A stretch of 64,000 bases of DNA from Sphingomonas sanguinis NBRC 13937 (GTDB lineage Bacteria > Pseudomonadota > Alphaproteobacteria > Sphingomonadales > Sphingomonadaceae), in NCBI RefSeq assembly GCF_001591005.1, contig NZ_BCTY01000015.1:1-64000 (forward strand). Reading direction: 5' to 3'. This document shows, piece after piece, positions 48,902 to 59,435 of this stretch. The notes under the pieces were generated by a model. It searched no databases and was not told where the DNA came from. It saw only the letters and a list, made by a program, of their open reading frames with translations. How positions within the stretch are numbered: position 1 is the stretch's first letter; each line of letters begins with the position of its first letter. The translations under genes were made by a program, and so were the position numbers.

Positions 48902-50916
48902 TCCGCTGCCTCCGCATAGCTCTCACCATGGACCAGTTCGGCCGAGCAGCGCTGCATCGTCGGGCTGGCGCGGCAGATCGCGTTGGTGAGGTAGAAGTCC
49001 TTGATGGGGTAACCCTCGAGCGTGCCGGTCGCGGTCGCATTCAGCGACGGCGCGGCCCAGTCGAAGGTCGCTAGCCCGACCTGGCCCAGCGCCGGAACCT
49101 CTGCAACCATGGCGGCGCGCAGCTCTTCCAGCGTGTCGAACGGCAAGGTCTTGCCCAGCACTTCGGACAGCGCACGGAAGATCGTCCAGTCGTCGCGCGC
49201 GTCGCCCGGTGCGAACACCGCACGGTCGCCACGCTGCACCCGGCCTTCGAGGTTGACCCAGGTGCCCGACTTCTCGGCAAAGGTCGCGCCCGGCAGGATG
49301 ACATCGGCGTGATGCGCACCCTTGTCGCCATGATGGCCGACGAACACCTTGAAGCTGCTGCCGAACTTGGCAAAGTCGACCTCGTCGGCACCCAGGAAGA
49401 AAGCGAGCTTCGGCGCGGCCGAAACCACGTCCGCGATGCCGCCCTTCTGCGCGTAACCGAGCATCAGGCCGCCCATGCGGGACGCCGCCATGTGAACGAC
49501 GTTATAGCCGTTCCAGGCCGAACCGTCGTCCAGCGTCCGCACCAGATTGAACTGGTCGACCAGCTTCAGGCTCGCGCCATGCGCACCCTTCAGCGCCCCG
49601 CCGCCGACGATGACCATCGGACGCGCGGCCTTGCCGAACAGCTCGGTCACCGCCTCGGGCAGGTTGCCCAGCACCGACAGGTCGGCGCCCAGCCACTCGA
49701 CCTTGTAGGTCAGGTCAGTTTCAGGGCCGATCGCGAAGACCTTAGCGCCCTTCTTGATCGCCTTGCGGATGCGGGTGTTCACCAGCGGCGCTTCCCAGCG
49801 CAGATTGGTGCCGATCAGCAGGATCGCATCGGCGCGCTCTACGCCCGCGATGGTCGTGTTGAAATTGACCGCGGCCAGGCTCGACGTGTCGTAATCCATG
49901 CCGGTCTGACGACCTTCGAGCAGGCTCGAACCCATCTTGGCCAGCAGCGCCTTGGCGGCGAACATCGTCTCGCAATCGACCAGATCACCGGCGATGGCGG
50001 CGACGCTCGAACCAGCGTTGACGTCACGGATCGCGGCGAAGGCCTCGTCCCAGGTGGCAGGGACCAGCTTGCCGTCGCGGCGGATGAACGGACGGTCGAG
50101 GCGACGACGGACCAGGCCGTCGATCGCGTGACGCGTCTTGTCGCTCGCCCACTCCTCGTTCACCTCGTCATTGATACGCGGCACGCAGCGCAGCACCTGA
50201 CGACCCCGGCTGTCGAGGCGGATGTTCGTCCCCACCGCATCCATCACGTCGATGGCGAGCGTCTTCTTCAGCTCCCAGGGACGCGCCTCGAACGCATAGG
50301 GCTTGGACGTCAGCGCACCCACCGGGCACAGGTCGACGACATTGCCCGACAGCTCGCTCGACACGGCCTGTTCGAGGTACGAGGTGATCTGCATATTCTC
50401 GCCGCGATAGATCGCGCCGATTTCTTCCACGCCCGCAACCTCTTCGGCGAAGCGGACGCAGCGGGTGCACTGGATGCAGCGAGTCATGACCGTCTTGACG
50501 ATCGGACCCATATACTTCTCGGTGACGGCCCGCTTGTTTTCGTCATAGCGGCTATGGCCCTTGCCATAGGCCATGGACTGGTCCTGCAGATCGCACTCGC
50601 CGCCCTGATCGCAGATCGGGCAGTCCAGCGGGTGGTTAATCAGAAGGAATTCCATCACGCCTTCGCGCGCGGCCTTCACCATCGGGGTGGTGGTGAAGAT
50701 TTCCTGATTGTCCGCCGCCGGAAGCGCGCAGGACGCCTGCGGCTTGGGGGGCCCAGGCTTCACCTCGACCAGGCACATGCGGCAATTGCCCGCGATGGAC
50801 AGCCGCTCATGATAGCAGAAGCGCGGGATTTCCTTGCCCGCAAGCTCACAGGCCTGCAGCACGGTGGCGCCCTGCGGCACCTCGATCTCGACGCCGTCGA
50901 CTTTGACCTTAGGCAT
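48898..50916 (-). CDS. nuoG: NADH-quinone oxidoreductase subunit G
   Basis: Largest peripheral-arm subunit, 672 residues. N-terminal 2Fe-2S domain ([19 protein letters not shown]), then the 4Fe-4S region with the His ligand in [20 protein letters not shown] and [11 protein letters not shown], then a molybdopterin-oxidoreductase-like domain without the cofactor. The ATG at 50916 overlaps the nuoF stop by one base (TAATG); the longer frame upstream is a shadow. Confidence 0.96.
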   Translation of the reverse strand: MPKVKVDGVEIEVPQGATVLQACELAGKEIPRFCYHERLSIAGNCRMCLVEVKPGPPKPQASCALPAADNQEIFTTTPMVKAAREGVMEFLLINHPLDCPICDQGGECDLQDQSMAYGKGHSRYDENKRAVTEKYMGPIVKTVMTRCIQCTRCVRFAEEVAGVEEIGAIYRGENMQITSYLEQAVSSELSGNVVDLCPVGALTSKPYAFEARPWELKKTLAIDVMDAVGTNIRLDSRGRQVLRCVPRINDEVNEEWASDKTRHAIDGLVRRRLDRPFIRRDGKLVPATWDEAFAAIRDVNAGSSVAAIAGDLVDCETMFAAKALLAKMGSSLLEGRQTGMDYDTSSLAAVNFNTTIAGVERADAILLIGTNLRWEAPLVNTRIRKAIKKGAKVFAIGPETDLTYKVEWLGADLSVLGNLPEAVTELFGKAARPMVIVGGGALKGAHGASLKLVDQFNLVRTLDDGSAWNGYNVVHMAASRMGGLMLGYAQKGGIADVVSAAPKLAFFLGADEVDFAKFGSSFKVFVGHHGDKGAHHADVILPGATFAEKSGTWVNLEGRVQRGDRAVFAPGDARDDWTIFRALSEVLGKTLPFDTLEELRAAMVAEVPALGQVGLATFDWAAPSLNATATGTLEGYPIKDFYLTNAICRASPTMQRCSAELVHGESYAEAAE

Positions 50917-52226
50917 TATTCGGCAGCTTCCATCATCGGGGCGTTGCCGCCCGTCTCGCCTTTGCGTTCGCGAATGCGGCGTTCCATCTCCGGGCGGAAG
51001 TGGCGGATCAGGCCCTGGATCGGCCAGGCCGCCGCGTCGCCGAGCGCGCAGATGGTGTGGCCTTCGACCTGCTTCGTCACCTGGAACAGCGTGTCGATCT
51101 CGGCCACATCGGCATCGCCAGTGCGCATCCGCTCCATCACGCGCCACATCCAGCCGGTGCCTTCACGGCACGGCGTACACTGGCCGCAGCTCTCATGCTT
51201 GTAGAAATAGGACAGACGGCTGATCGCACGGACGATGTCGGTCGACTTGTCCATGACGATGACGGCCGCCGTGCCGAGACCCGACCCCACCGCCTTCAGG
51301 CCGTCGAAGTCCATCGGCGCGTCCATGATCTCGGCGGCGGGCACCAAAGGCACCGACGAACCGCCCGGGATCACCGCGAGCAGATTGTCCCAGCCGCCAC
51401 GGATACCACCGCAATGCTTTTCGATCAGCTCACGGAAGCTGATCGACATGCTTTCCTCGACCACGCAGGGGCGATCGACATGGCCGGAAATCTGGAAGAG
51501 CTTGGTGCCCTTGTTGTTCTCGCGCCCGAAGGAGGAGAACCACTCGGCACCGCGACGCAGGATCGTCGGAGCGACCGCGATCGATTCGACATTGTTGACC
51601 GTGGTCGGGCAACCATAGAGACCCGCACCCGCCGGGAAAGGCGGCTTCAGGCGCGGCTGGCCCTTCTTGCCCTCCAGGCTTTCGATCATCGCGGTCTCTT
51701 CGCCGCAGATGTACGCGCCGGCACCACGGTGCACGAAGACGTCGAAGTCATAACCCGAGCCACAGGCATTCTTGCCCAGGAAACCCCGGTCATAGGCCTC
51801 GGCGACCGCCGCGAACAGCGTCTCGGCCTCACGGATATATTCGCCGCGGATGTAGATATAGGCCGCCCGCGCACGCATCGCGAAGCCCGCGACCAGCGCG
51901 CCCTCGATCAGCTTGTGCGGATCGTGGCGGATGATCTCGCGGTCCTTGCACGAACCCGGCTCGGACTCGTCGGCGTTGATGACCAGGAAGCTCGGCCGGT
52001 CGGGGCGCGGTTCCTTGGGCATGAAGCTCCACTTCATGCCAGTCGGGAAGCCCGCCCCGCCGCGCCCACGCAGACCCGACGCCTTGATGACGTCGATGAT
52101 CTTGTCCTGGCCCAGTTCCAGCAGCGCCTTGGTATTGTCCCAATCGCCGCGCTTCATCGCCGCGTCGACGTTCCACGGCTGATAGCCGTAGAGATTGGTG
52201 AAAATGCGGTCCTTGTCAGCGAGCAT
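50916..52226 (-). CDS. nuoF: NADH-quinone oxidoreductase subunit F
   Basis: NADH-oxidising subunit with FMN and cluster N3; 436 residues. FMN/NADH loops are seen in [20 protein letters not shown] and [16 protein letters not shown]; the N3 ligands are in [18 protein letters not shown] and a downstream Cys in [14 protein letters not shown]. The ATG at 52226 overlaps the nuoE stop by one base (TAATG); an upstream ATG at 52238 is less likely. Confidence 0.97.
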   Translation of the reverse strand: MLADKDRIFTNLYGYQPWNVDAAMKRGDWDNTKALLELGQDKIIDVIKASGLRGRGGAGFPTGMKWSFMPKEPRPDRPSFLVINADESEPGSCKDREIIRHDPHKLIEGALVAGFAMRARAAYIYIRGEYIREAETLFAAVAEAYDRGFLGKNACGSGYDFDVFVHRGAGAYICGEETAMIESLEGKKGQPRLKPPFPAGAGLYGCPTTVNNVESIAVAPTILRRGAEWFSSFGRENNKGTKLFQISGHVDRPCVVEESMSISFRELIEKHCGGIRGGWDNLLAVIPGGSSVPLVPAAEIMDAPMDFDGLKAVGSGLGTAAVIVMDKSTDIVRAISRLSYFYKHESCGQCTPCREGTGWMWRVMERMRTGDADVAEIDTLFQVTKQVEGHTICALGDAAAWPIQGLIRHFRPEMERRIRERKGETGGNAPMMEAAE

Positions 52227-52900
52227 TATGCGCCCCACTCCCCGCGATAGTCATGATTGTCGCCGACCATGGCGGTCAGCGTGGTCGGACCGCCGATCGG
52301 CTCGACCGTGTGGCGACCCGGCTCCTGCGTGCCGGTCTTGGGGCTCTCGCCCCGCGCCAGCGCTTCCAGGATCGTGACCGTGCGATCGTAATCCAGATCT
52401 TCGAAATTGTCGTCGTTGATCTGGACCATTGGGGCCGAGGCGCAATTGCCCATGCACTCGACCTCGGTCAGCGTGAACATCCCGTCGGGCGTGGTCTTGC
52501 CCTTGATGAGGCCCTTGTTCTTGCACGCCGCCAGCACATCGTCCGACCCGCGCAGCATGCACGGCGTCGTGCCGCACACCTGCACGTGATAGCGGCCGAC
52601 CGGCGCGAGGTTGAACATCGTGTAGAAGGTCGCGACCTCATAGATGCGCATGTACGCGACACCCAGCTGGCGCGCGACGAACTCGATCACCGGAACCGGC
52701 AACCAGCCTTGCGTCTGCGTCTCCGCCCCTACCTGGCGCTGGGCCAGGTCGAGGAACGGGATCGAGCAGGACTGTTCGCGACCCTTGGGATAGCGCGCGA
52801 GAATCTCGTTCGCCTTCTTCTGGTTCTCGTCCGTCCAGGCGAAATTGCCCCAACGGGCGCGGACTTCGGCCTCGTCGGGGATGTTGGGAGCGTCAGCCAT
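52226..52900 (-). CDS. nuoE: NADH-quinone oxidoreductase subunit E
   Basis: Thioredoxin-fold subunit with 2Fe-2S cluster N1a; 224 residues, longer than E. coli NuoE because of a C-terminal extension after [20 protein letters not shown], as in other alphaproteobacteria. Cluster cysteines are in [13 protein letters not shown] and [14 protein letters not shown]. Start and stop each overlap the neighbours by one base (TAATG). Confidence 0.96.
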   Translation of the reverse strand: MADAPNIPDEAEVRARWGNFAWTDENQKKANEILARYPKGREQSCSIPFLDLAQRQVGAETQTQGWLPVPVIEFVARQLGVAYMRIYEVATFYTMFNLAPVGRYHVQVCGTTPCMLRGSDDVLAACKNKGLIKGKTTPDGMFTLTEVECMGNCASAPMVQINDDNFEDLDYDRTVTILEALARGESPKTGTQEPGRHTVEPIGGPTTLTAMVGDNHDYRGEWGA

Positions 52901-54135
52901 TAGCGGTCACATTCACCAAAAACGATATCCATCGCGCCCAGGATCGCGGTCGTGTCGGCCAGCATATGACCCTTGGACATGAATTCCATGGCCTGGAGAT
53001 GGCTGAACGCGGTCGGGCGGATCTTGCAGCGATAGGGTTTGTTCGTGCCGTCGGAGACGAGGTACACGCCGAATTCGCCCTTGGGGCTTTCGGTCGCGAC
53101 ATACACTTCGCCAGCGGGGACGTGATAGCCTTCAGTATAGAGCTTAAAGTGGTGGATCAGCGCCTCCATCGAGCGCTTCATCTCACCGCGCTTGGGCGGC
53201 GTGACCTTGCGGTCGGTGGCGAGCACCGGACCTTCGGGCATCTGCGCCAGGCACTGCTTCATGATCCGGGCCGACTGGCGCACTTCCTCGACGCGCACCA
53301 TGAACCGGTCATAGCAGTCGCCGCTGGTGCCCACCGGCACGTCGAAGTCCACCTTGTCATAGGCATCATAGGGCTGCGACTTGCGCAGGTCCCACGGAAT
53401 GCCCGAGCCACGGATCATCGGGCCCGAGAAGCCCCACTTGATCGCGTCCTCGCGGTTCACCACCGCGATGTCGACATTGCGTTGCTTGAAAATGCGGTTG
53501 TTCGCCACCAGGCTGATCGCGTCCTCGAACAGGCGCGGCAGACGGGTGTCGAGCCAATCGGCGATATCGGTCAGCAGCTTGAGCGGCACATCCTGATGGA
53601 CGCCGCCGACGCGGAAATAATTCGCATGCATGCGCGCGCCCGAGGCCCGCTCATAGAAGTTCATGCAGTCTTCGCGGATTTCGAACAGCCACAGGTTCGG
53701 CGTCATCGCGCCAACGTCCATGACGTGGCTGCCGATGTTGAGCATGTGGTTCGAGATACGCGTTAGCTCGGCGAAGAACGTCCGCAGATATTGCGCGCGC
53801 AGCGGCACTTCCAGATCGAGCAGCTTCTCGACCGCCAGCACGAAGCTATGCTCCATGCACATCGGCGAGCAGTAATCGAGCCGGTCGAAATACGGCAGCG
53901 CCTGCGAATAGGTCTTGTATTCGATCAGCTTCTCGGTGCCGCGATGCAGCAGGCCGACATGCGGATCGACGCGCTCGACGATCTCGCCGTCCAGCTCCAT
54001 GACGAGGCGAAGCACCCCGTGCGCCGCCGGATGCTGCGGGCCGAAGTTGATCGTATAGTTCTGGATCGACACGTCGCCCGTGGTCGGGTCAACGGCGTCC
54101 GTCTTGTGGAGCAGTTCGTCGACGTAGTCGCTCAC
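52900..54135 (-). CDS. nuoD: NADH-quinone oxidoreductase subunit D
   Basis: The 49-kDa-type subunit at the quinone site, 411 residues. It has the quinone-site [17 protein letters not shown] near residue 36, [19 protein letters not shown] and the C-terminal FGECDR. It is separate from nuoC, unlike the fused enterobacterial NuoCD. The ATG overlaps the nuoC stop (ATGA, 54132-54135). Confidence 0.97.
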   Translation of the reverse strand: MSDYVDELLHKTDAVDPTTGDVSIQNYTINFGPQHPAAHGVLRLVMELDGEIVERVDPHVGLLHRGTEKLIEYKTYSQALPYFDRLDYCSPMCMEHSFVLAVEKLLDLEVPLRAQYLRTFFAELTRISNHMLNIGSHVMDVGAMTPNLWLFEIREDCMNFYERASGARMHANYFRVGGVHQDVPLKLLTDIADWLDTRLPRLFEDAISLVANNRIFKQRNVDIAVVNREDAIKWGFSGPMIRGSGIPWDLRKSQPYDAYDKVDFDVPVGTSGDCYDRFMVRVEEVRQSARIMKQCLAQMPEGPVLATDRKVTPPKRGEMKRSMEALIHHFKLYTEGYHVPAGEVYVATESPKGEFGVYLVSDGTNKPYRCKIRPTAFSHLQAMEFMSKGHMLADTTAILGAMDIVFGECDR

Positions 54136-54968
54136 TGGTTCTGTCCTCCGCCCTTGCCCGGCACGACGTCCGGGTCCTGGGGCTTACCTTCGGCCTTGTT
54201 GCCCGGATGCGGTTCGCCCGCGCCCGTCTGCTTGGGGCTTTCGGTGGTCTTGGTCTCGGCCGTCTGCGAGGGCGCAACCTTGTCCGGCGCTGCGTCGGCC
54301 TTCTTCACCGCGTCCGCACTGGCCGGGGTCTGCGCCCCCTTGCCCTGCGCCTGCATGCCCTTCTCGTCGCCCGGAAGGACGTACTCGGCACCTTCCCACG
54401 GGCTCTGGAAGTCGAAGTTGCGGAAGTCCTGCGCCAGCTTCACCGGCTCATAGACGACGCGCTTTTCCTCTTCCGAATACCGCAGCTCGGTATAGCCGGT
54501 CAGCGGGAAGTCCTTGCGCAGCGGGTGGCCGCGGAAGCCATAGTCGGTCAGAATGCGACGCAGATCGCTATTGCCCGAGAACAGCACGCCGTACAGGTCA
54601 TAGACCTCACGCTCCAGCCAGCCTGCGACCGGCCACAGCCCCGTCACCGACGGAACCGGCTTGTCCTCGTCGGTCGAGACATGGACGTGCAGGCGGTGGT
54701 TGCGGGTCAGCGAGAGCAGGCAGTAGACCACCTCGAAACGCTCGTCGCGCTCCGGATAGTCGACGCCCGCAATCTCCATCAGCTGCTGATATTCCAGCCC
54801 CTTGGTATCGCGCAGCGCGATCATCGCCGGAACCAGGTTCGCGCGGTCGACGACCAACGCAACCTCGCCGACATGCTCGCGCGCGTCGATCAGCCAGGGG
54901 CCGAGTGTGGCGCGGGCCGCATCGATCACGCCGTCATTGGCGGCATAACGGGGAGCTGGTGCCCTCAC
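54132..54968 (-). CDS. nuoC: NADH-quinone oxidoreductase subunit C with a long disordered tail (GTG start)
   Basis: The 30-kDa-type peripheral subunit. The conserved core (to about residue 200) has [40 protein letters not shown] and [20 protein letters not shown]. Residues 205-278 are a tail rich in Ala, Lys, Pro, Gly, Thr and Gln with no hydrophobic core, longer than in most NuoC proteins. It starts with GTG in the nuoB stop (GTGA, 54965-54968). Confidence 0.95.
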   Translation of the reverse strand: MRAPAPRYAANDGVIDAARATLGPWLIDAREHVGEVALVVDRANLVPAMIALRDTKGLEYQQLMEIAGVDYPERDERFEVVYCLLSLTRNHRLHVHVSTDEDKPVPSVTGLWPVAGWLEREVYDLYGVLFSGNSDLRRILTDYGFRGHPLRKDFPLTGYTELRYSEEEKRVVYEPVKLAQDFRNFDFQSPWEGAEYVLPGDEKGMQAQGKGAQTPASADAVKKADAAPDKVAPSQTAETKTTESPKQTGAGEPHPGNKAEGKPQDPDVVPGKGGGQNQ

Positions 54969-55549
54969 CGTTCGATGCTCCCGGCGCGGCGGATCTTCCG
55001 CTGCAGCTGCATCACGCCGTACAGCAGCGCTTCGGCAGTCGGCGGGCAACCGGGGACATAGATGTCCACGGGCACGATCCGGTCACAGCCGCGCACCACC
55101 GAATAGCTGTAGTGATAGTAGCCGCCGCCATTGGCGCAGCTGCCCATCGAGATGACATATTTCGGGTTCGACATCTGGTCGTACACACGACGCAGCGCCG
55201 GAGCCATCTTGTTGCACAGCGTGCCCGCCACGATCATCACGTCCGACTGGCGCGGAGACGCGCGCGGCGCGGCGCCGAAGCGCTCCAGATCGTAACGCGG
55301 CATGTTGACGTGGATCATCTCCACCGCGCAGCACGCCAGACCGAAGGTCATCCACCAGAGCGAGCCGGTGCGCGCCCACTGGAACAGCTCCTCGGTCGAG
55401 GTGACGAGGAAGCCCTTGTCGGTCAGCTCGCCGTTAAGCCCGTCGAAAAAGCCCTGATCGGGCTGAATGACGGCCTGGCCATCATGGGCGAGTCCGCCAT
55501 GAGCCTGCGGCTTGAACTCAACCGGACCGGAGTGAAGATTTACTCCCAA
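54965..55549 (-). CDS. nuoB: NADH-quinone oxidoreductase subunit B (TTG start)
   Basis: Carries the terminal cluster N2 next to quinone; 194 residues. Ligands: tandem Cys73-Cys74 in [12 protein letters not shown], then [11 protein letters not shown] and [15 protein letters not shown]. No ATG is in place. TTG at 55549, inside the last bases of nuoA (10-base overlap) and 7 bases after GGGAG, gives [15 protein letters not shown], matching the usual N-terminus. Confidence 0.93.
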   Translation of the reverse strand: MGVNLHSGPVEFKPQAHGGLAHDGQAVIQPDQGFFDGLNGELTDKGFLVTSTEELFQWARTGSLWWMTFGLACCAVEMIHVNMPRYDLERFGAAPRASPRQSDVMIVAGTLCNKMAPALRRVYDQMSNPKYVISMGSCANGGGYYHYSYSVVRGCDRIVPVDIYVPGCPPTAEALLYGVMQLQRKIRRAGSIER

Positions 55550-55914
55550 TCCAACGCTCCCTTCTTCCACGCATAGACGAGACCCAGCGCGAGCTCGCCG
55601 ATGAAGATCATCATCGAAAACCAGGCGGTCCAGCCGAGACTGAAGACACTGACCGCCCAGGGGTACAGAAACGCCGCTTCCAGATCGAAGATGATGAACA
55701 GGATGGCGACGAGGTAGAACCGCACGTCGAACTGGCTGCGCGGGTCTTCGAACGCGGGGAAGCCGCACTCATATTCGGACAGCTTCTGCTCGTTGGGCTT
55801 ATGGGCACCGGTCAGGCGCGCCACGAGCATCGGCAGAAACACGAAGGCCGTCGACAGAACCAGGGCAACGCCCAGGAACAGGAGGATCGGCAGATATTGC
55901 GACAGATCGACCAA
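55540..55914 (-). CDS. nuoA: NADH-quinone oxidoreductase subunit A (TTG start)
   Basis: Small membrane subunit, 124 residues, three helices, with the conserved loop [31 protein letters not shown] split across residues about 42-72. It is the first gene of the 14-gene complex I operon. The only fitting start is TTG at 55914, reading [15 protein letters not shown] as in relatives; the upstream sequence (GCGAGAGAAAAAC) is a weak ribosome site. The promoter should lie in the 196 bases to suhB, where I see no clear motif. Confidence 0.92.
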   Translation of the reverse strand: MVDLSQYLPILLFLGVALVLSTAFVFLPMLVARLTGAHKPNEQKLSEYECGFPAFEDPRSQFDVRFYLVAILFIIFDLEAAFLYPWAVSVFSLGWTAWFSMMIFIGELALGLVYAWKKGALDWE

Positions 55915-56110
55915 GTTTTTCTCTCGCAGATGCGGAACTGGATGCGGATGGCTTTAGGCCGATGGGTCGGCCGGAGCAAGCCAGCGGAGGCATGAGAATG
56001 AATCGCAACTGAACGGTGCCATTCACCCCATTCGGGGAAATTTAAGATGGTATCTGAAGGAGTTGAGCGCAATAGCAGCACGCGATCGCGCTCAAAATCC
56101 CTTCAGCGCG

Positions 56111-56923
56111 TTAACGAAGTGCGTTCGCCAGCAGCTTGTGCAGCTTGGAATGCAGGCCTTCGTTCGCCGCCAGATACTCGCCGCGCTCGAGCGACTTGTC
56201 CGAACCCCGGAAATCGCTGACGAAACCGCCCGCTTCTCGCACCAGCAGCATGCCCGCCGCCGCGTCCCAGGGCTTCAGGCCCGACTCCCAGAAGCCGTCG
56301 TAACGACCCGCCGCGACCCAGGCGAGGTCGAGCGCGGCCGAGCCGAAGCGGCGGATGCCAGCGACCTGCGGCGCGATCGCACCGAAAATGCGGCTCCACT
56401 GGACGAAATCGCCATGACCAAGGAACGGAATGCCGGTAGCGATCAGGGCCTCCGACAGGTCGCGGCGCGACGAGACGCGCAGGCGGCCGTCCTGCAACCA
56501 CGCCCCCCGGCCCTTCTCGGCCCAGAAACTCTCATCGGTTAGCGGCTGATAGATCAGGCCGGTCGTGACCTCACGCTTGCCATTCGCCAACGGCTCCTCG
56601 ACCGCGATCGAGATGGCGAAGTGCGGAATGCCGTGCAGGAAGTTCGAGGTGCCGTCGAGCGGGTCGATGATGAAGCGCGGCTTGGACGGATCGCCCTTGA
56701 TCTCGCCACCCTCCTCCATGAGGAAGTTCCAGTCGGGACGCGCCTTCTTCAGTTCCTCGAAGACGGTTTCCTCGGCGCGCTTGTCGGCCATCGACACGAA
56801 GTCGGCGGGCCCCTTGCGGCTGACCTGGAGGTGCTGGACCTCGTTGAAGTCGCGGCGGAGACGCGGGGCGGCCTTGCGCGCGGCGCGTTCCATGATGGTG
56901 AGAAGCCCGGAGTGCGAGGCCAT
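56111..56923 (-). CDS. suhB: Inositol-1-monophosphatase family protein (SuhB type)
   Basis: Mg2+-dependent phosphatase of 270 residues. The metal sites are in LMEEGGEIKG, IIDPLDGTSNFLHGIPHFA and WDAAAGMLLVREAGG. In E. coli SuhB also acts in rRNA transcription complexes; that is not shown here. AAAGGA five bases before the ATG at 56923 fixes the start; the frame upstream is a shadow. A terminator between efp and this gene suggests it has its own promoter or depends on read-through. Confidence 0.93.
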   Translation of the reverse strand: MASHSGLLTIMERAARKAAPRLRRDFNEVQHLQVSRKGPADFVSMADKRAEETVFEELKKARPDWNFLMEEGGEIKGDPSKPRFIIDPLDGTSNFLHGIPHFAISIAVEEPLANGKREVTTGLIYQPLTDESFWAEKGRGAWLQDGRLRVSSRRDLSEALIATGIPFLGHGDFVQWSRIFGAIAPQVAGIRRFGSAALDLAWVAAGRYDGFWESGLKPWDAAAGMLLVREAGGFVSDFRGSDKSLERGEYLAANEGLHSKLHKLLANALR

Positions 56924-56971
56924 GATCGTCCTTTCGATCGCGCCGCTGCATCGTCCCACGGCGCTGGAATG

Positions 56972-56997
56972 AAAAGGCCCGCCGCGAACGACGGGCC
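56972..56997 (-). terminator. Rho-independent terminator after efp
   Basis: On the minus strand a 9-base stem with a TTCG loop (ggcccgtcg-ttcg-cggcgggcc, one G-U pair) is followed by TTTTC. It lies 57 bases after the efp stop and 49 before the suhB ATG. Confidence 0.85.
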
Positions 56998-57053
56998 GGG
57001 ACGGCGGATGACGGGGTCGCGCTCAGGTCGCGCCGGTCATCCGCCGATCGTGA

Positions 57054-57617
57054 TTAGTCCGCGCGGCGGACGTAGGTCTGTTCGTACACGTCGACGACGA
57101 TGCGCACGCCGCTGGCGATGTGCGGCGGCACCATCACGCGGACGCCATTGTCAAGGATGGCGGGCTTGTACGAGGACGAGGCGGTCTGCCCCTTCACCAC
57201 GGCGTCGGCCTCGACGATGGTGGCTTCGATCGTGTCGGGGAGCTGGACCGAGATCGGACGCTCCTCGTGCAGTTCCATCACGACGTCCATGCCGTCCTGC
57301 AGGAAGGCGGCGGCATCGCCCAGCAGGTCGCGCGGCAGCGTGATCTGCTCATAGGTTTCCTTGTCCATGAAGGTCAGGTCGTCGCCTTCCGCGAACAGGA
57401 ACTGGAAGTCCTTGGTATCCAGGCGGACGCGCTCGACCGTCTCGGCGGAGCGGAAGCGGACGTTGGTCTTGCGGCCGTCGATGAGGTTCTTCATCTCGAC
57501 CTGCATATACGCACCGCCCTTGCCGGGCTGGGTGTGCTGAATCTTCACGGCGCGCCAGATGCCGCCTTCATACTCGATGATGTTGCCGGGACGAATGTCC
57601 ACGCCGCTGATCTTCAT
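57054..57617 (-). CDS. efp: Translation elongation factor P
   Basis: Relieves ribosome stalling at polyproline stretches. The 187-residue protein has three beta-barrel domains; the tip loop reads [11 protein letters not shown], with lysine at the position that is beta-lysylated in E. coli (Lys34). No modifying enzyme gene is in the window. Start [19 protein letters not shown] is standard. It is downstream of the M23 peptidase gene with 74 bases between and is followed by a terminator. Confidence 0.97.
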   Translation of the reverse strand: MKISGVDIRPGNIIEYEGGIWRAVKIQHTQPGKGGAYMQVEMKNLIDGRKTNVRFRSAETVERVRLDTKDFQFLFAEGDDLTFMDKETYEQITLPRDLLGDAAAFLQDGMDVVMELHEERPISVQLPDTIEATIVEADAVVKGQTASSSYKPAILDNGVRVMVPPHIASGVRIVVDVYEQTYVRRAD

Positions 57618-57691
57618 GGGTCTTCAACCTGCTGGAAAGAGCGAAGGACACCGGCGCGAGAAACGCGGCCCGGCCTCCTGTGTCGGCCGCT

Positions 57692-58303
57692 TTAACGCGA
57701 AGCGGTCTTTCCGGCAAGCAGCGGATAGGGGTCGACCGGCTCACCCTGATACCAGCCGTCACCGGCCCGCATCCAGTGGACGGCGAAATGCAGATGCGTG
57801 TTGCCCGGCCCCGCATTGCCGCTGTCGCCGACATAGCCGACGACCTGGCCCTGACGAACCCGCTGCCCCTCCGCCAGCTCCGGCGCGTATCCCTGAAGAT
57901 GCGCGTAATAGAGGCTCCAGCGCTGATCGGGCGAACGGATATAGAGCGTGTGGCCACCGCGCTCGCTCTCGAACAGCTTCTCTATGGTACCGCCAAAGGC
58001 CGCGACCACCGGGGTTCCCGCCGGGGCCATGATGTCCAGCCCCTGATGCTGCCGCTTGCCACCCTCGCGCGGGTCACCCCAGTCGCGGTGCAACTTCGCC
58101 ATGGGATAGCCCGCCACCGGCATGACGAGAGCGGCGGAGCCCCCTGCGACGCCCGGCGTCTTGGGGGCCGGGGCCGCTGGCACGACGATGCCACCGGTCC
58201 CAAAGGACAGCATCGACACGAAGCCGCCGACCACCACGACGATCGCGCCCAGCATCACCCAGCCGAAACGCGACAATGGCCCCGCCCCCCTCGCCTTCCT
58301 CAT
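57692..58303 (-). CDS. M23 (LytM) family metallopeptidase, membrane-anchored
   Basis: A 203-residue envelope protein. One N-terminal membrane helix (about 14-36, GWVMLGAIVVVVGGFVSMLS) is followed by a short linker and a LytM domain. The zinc ligands are in KRQHQGLDIMAPAG (HxxxD) and the HLHFAVH motif near residue 175. Such enzymes cut peptidoglycan cross-links or, if inactive, activate amidases; both motifs are present here, so activity is likely. The ATG overlaps the stop of the L,D-transpeptidase gene (ATGA). Confidence 0.92.
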   Translation of the reverse strand: MRKARGAGPLSRFGWVMLGAIVVVVGGFVSMLSFGTGGIVVPAAPAPKTPGVAGGSAALVMPVAGYPMAKLHRDWGDPREGGKRQHQGLDIMAPAGTPVVAAFGGTIEKLFESERGGHTLYIRSPDQRWSLYYAHLQGYAPELAEGQRVRQGQVVGYVGDSGNAGPGNTHLHFAVHWMRAGDGWYQGEPVDPYPLLAGKTASR

Positions 58304-59325
58304 TCCTGGAACACCGCCTGCGTGCCGGGCTTCACCATCAACGACAGGCGTGCCGCATCCCAGTTGGTCAGGCGGATGCAGCCATGGCTCTCGGCACGCC
58401 CGATCGTTTCGGGACTGGGGGTGCCGTGAATGCCGTAATGCGGCTTGGACAGGTCGATCCAGATCACCCCGACCGGGCCGTTGGGTCCCGGCGGCAGCAT
58501 CGCCTTGCGATCCCCCTTGTCGGCATCCCAGAACAAGGCGGGGTTATAATGAAATTGCGGATTATAGTCCGCGCCATAGATTTTCCACGTACCGATGGGC
58601 AGCGGATCATGTTCCGACCCCATGGTCGCCTGGAACTGCGCGACCAGCTTGCCCTGTCCGTCCAGCACGCGCAGCACCGAATCCGACTTGTCGACGACGA
58701 TCTTCTCACCGCGCGGCTGACGCGCATCCACGTTCAGGCTGTTCAGCGTCGCCTTCCAGTCCGCCGGGAACACATCCGGATAGGCGCGCGACGTAGGCAG
58801 CGAGTTGGGCACGACCAGCCGCTGGCCGACCTTCACCTGCGCACCCGGATTGAGCGCGGCGAGTATAGCGGGCGTGGTATGGAAACGCTCGCCCAGCGCT
58901 TCCCAGGCGTCACGATAACCCAGGCGCGGCAGCTTGGCCTGCGCCGGCGGGTCCTTGGGCAGCGGATTGGTATAGGGGCCGTCGACGGTCTTCTGGTCGA
59001 TCACCACCGTCTTGGTCGGACGCCAGCCGCGATAGGGATACAGCGCCTTCAGCGTCGCGCTGTCCGGCTCGCCGGTCACCGGCAGGCCGCGCGCCTCCTG
59101 AAACCCCTTGAGCGCGGCGGTCAATGACATGCCGCGCCGCCCGTCGATCACCCCCGGCGAGAAGGCCAAATGGTCCAGAATGACCTGAACGTGCATCACG
59201 CTGGGGTCGATCTCGCTGCGATCGATCGGCTTGACCTCCTGCGCTGGGGCGGGCGTCGGGTGAGTGGCGACGGCCACCAGTGCCAGTGCCACTCCGCCGC
59301 CCATCACGATCGCCAGCTTCTTCAT
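58300..59325 (-). CDS. L,D-transpeptidase with peptidoglycan-binding domain
   Basis: A 341-residue exported protein. Signal peptide at 1-28 (VMGGGVALALVAVATHPTPA). A peptidoglycan-binding repeat follows (about 50-95; VILDHLAFSPGVIDGRRGMS), then a LysM-like segment (LNPGAQVKVGQRLVVP) and a YkuD catalytic domain with YGIHGTPSPETIGRAESHGC and the nucleophile Cys in SHGCIRLTNWD. It forms 3-3 cross-links or attaches proteins to the wall. It is translationally coupled to the M23 peptidase gene, pairing a cross-linking and a cleaving enzyme. Confidence 0.94.
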   Translation of the reverse strand: MKKLAIVMGGGVALALVAVATHPTPAPAQEVKPIDRSEIDPSVMHVQVILDHLAFSPGVIDGRRGMSLTAALKGFQEARGLPVTGEPDSATLKALYPYRGWRPTKTVVIDQKTVDGPYTNPLPKDPPAQAKLPRLGYRDAWEALGERFHTTPAILAALNPGAQVKVGQRLVVPNSLPTSRAYPDVFPADWKATLNSLNVDARQPRGEKIVVDKSDSVLRVLDGQGKLVAQFQATMGSEHDPLPIGTWKIYGADYNPQFHYNPALFWDADKGDRKAMLPPGPNGPVGVIWIDLSKPHYGIHGTPSPETIGRAESHGCIRLTNWDAARLSLMVKPGTQAVFQE

Positions 59326-59435
59326 GCGCCCCGTCCTTTACGCCGTTCCTACCTGGTTGATAAACGCAGGCGACGGCGCTTGTTTCCGATGCGCAACGGG
59401 TTGGCGCCGCCGGCAACGGGATGGGGCAGCGGAAA

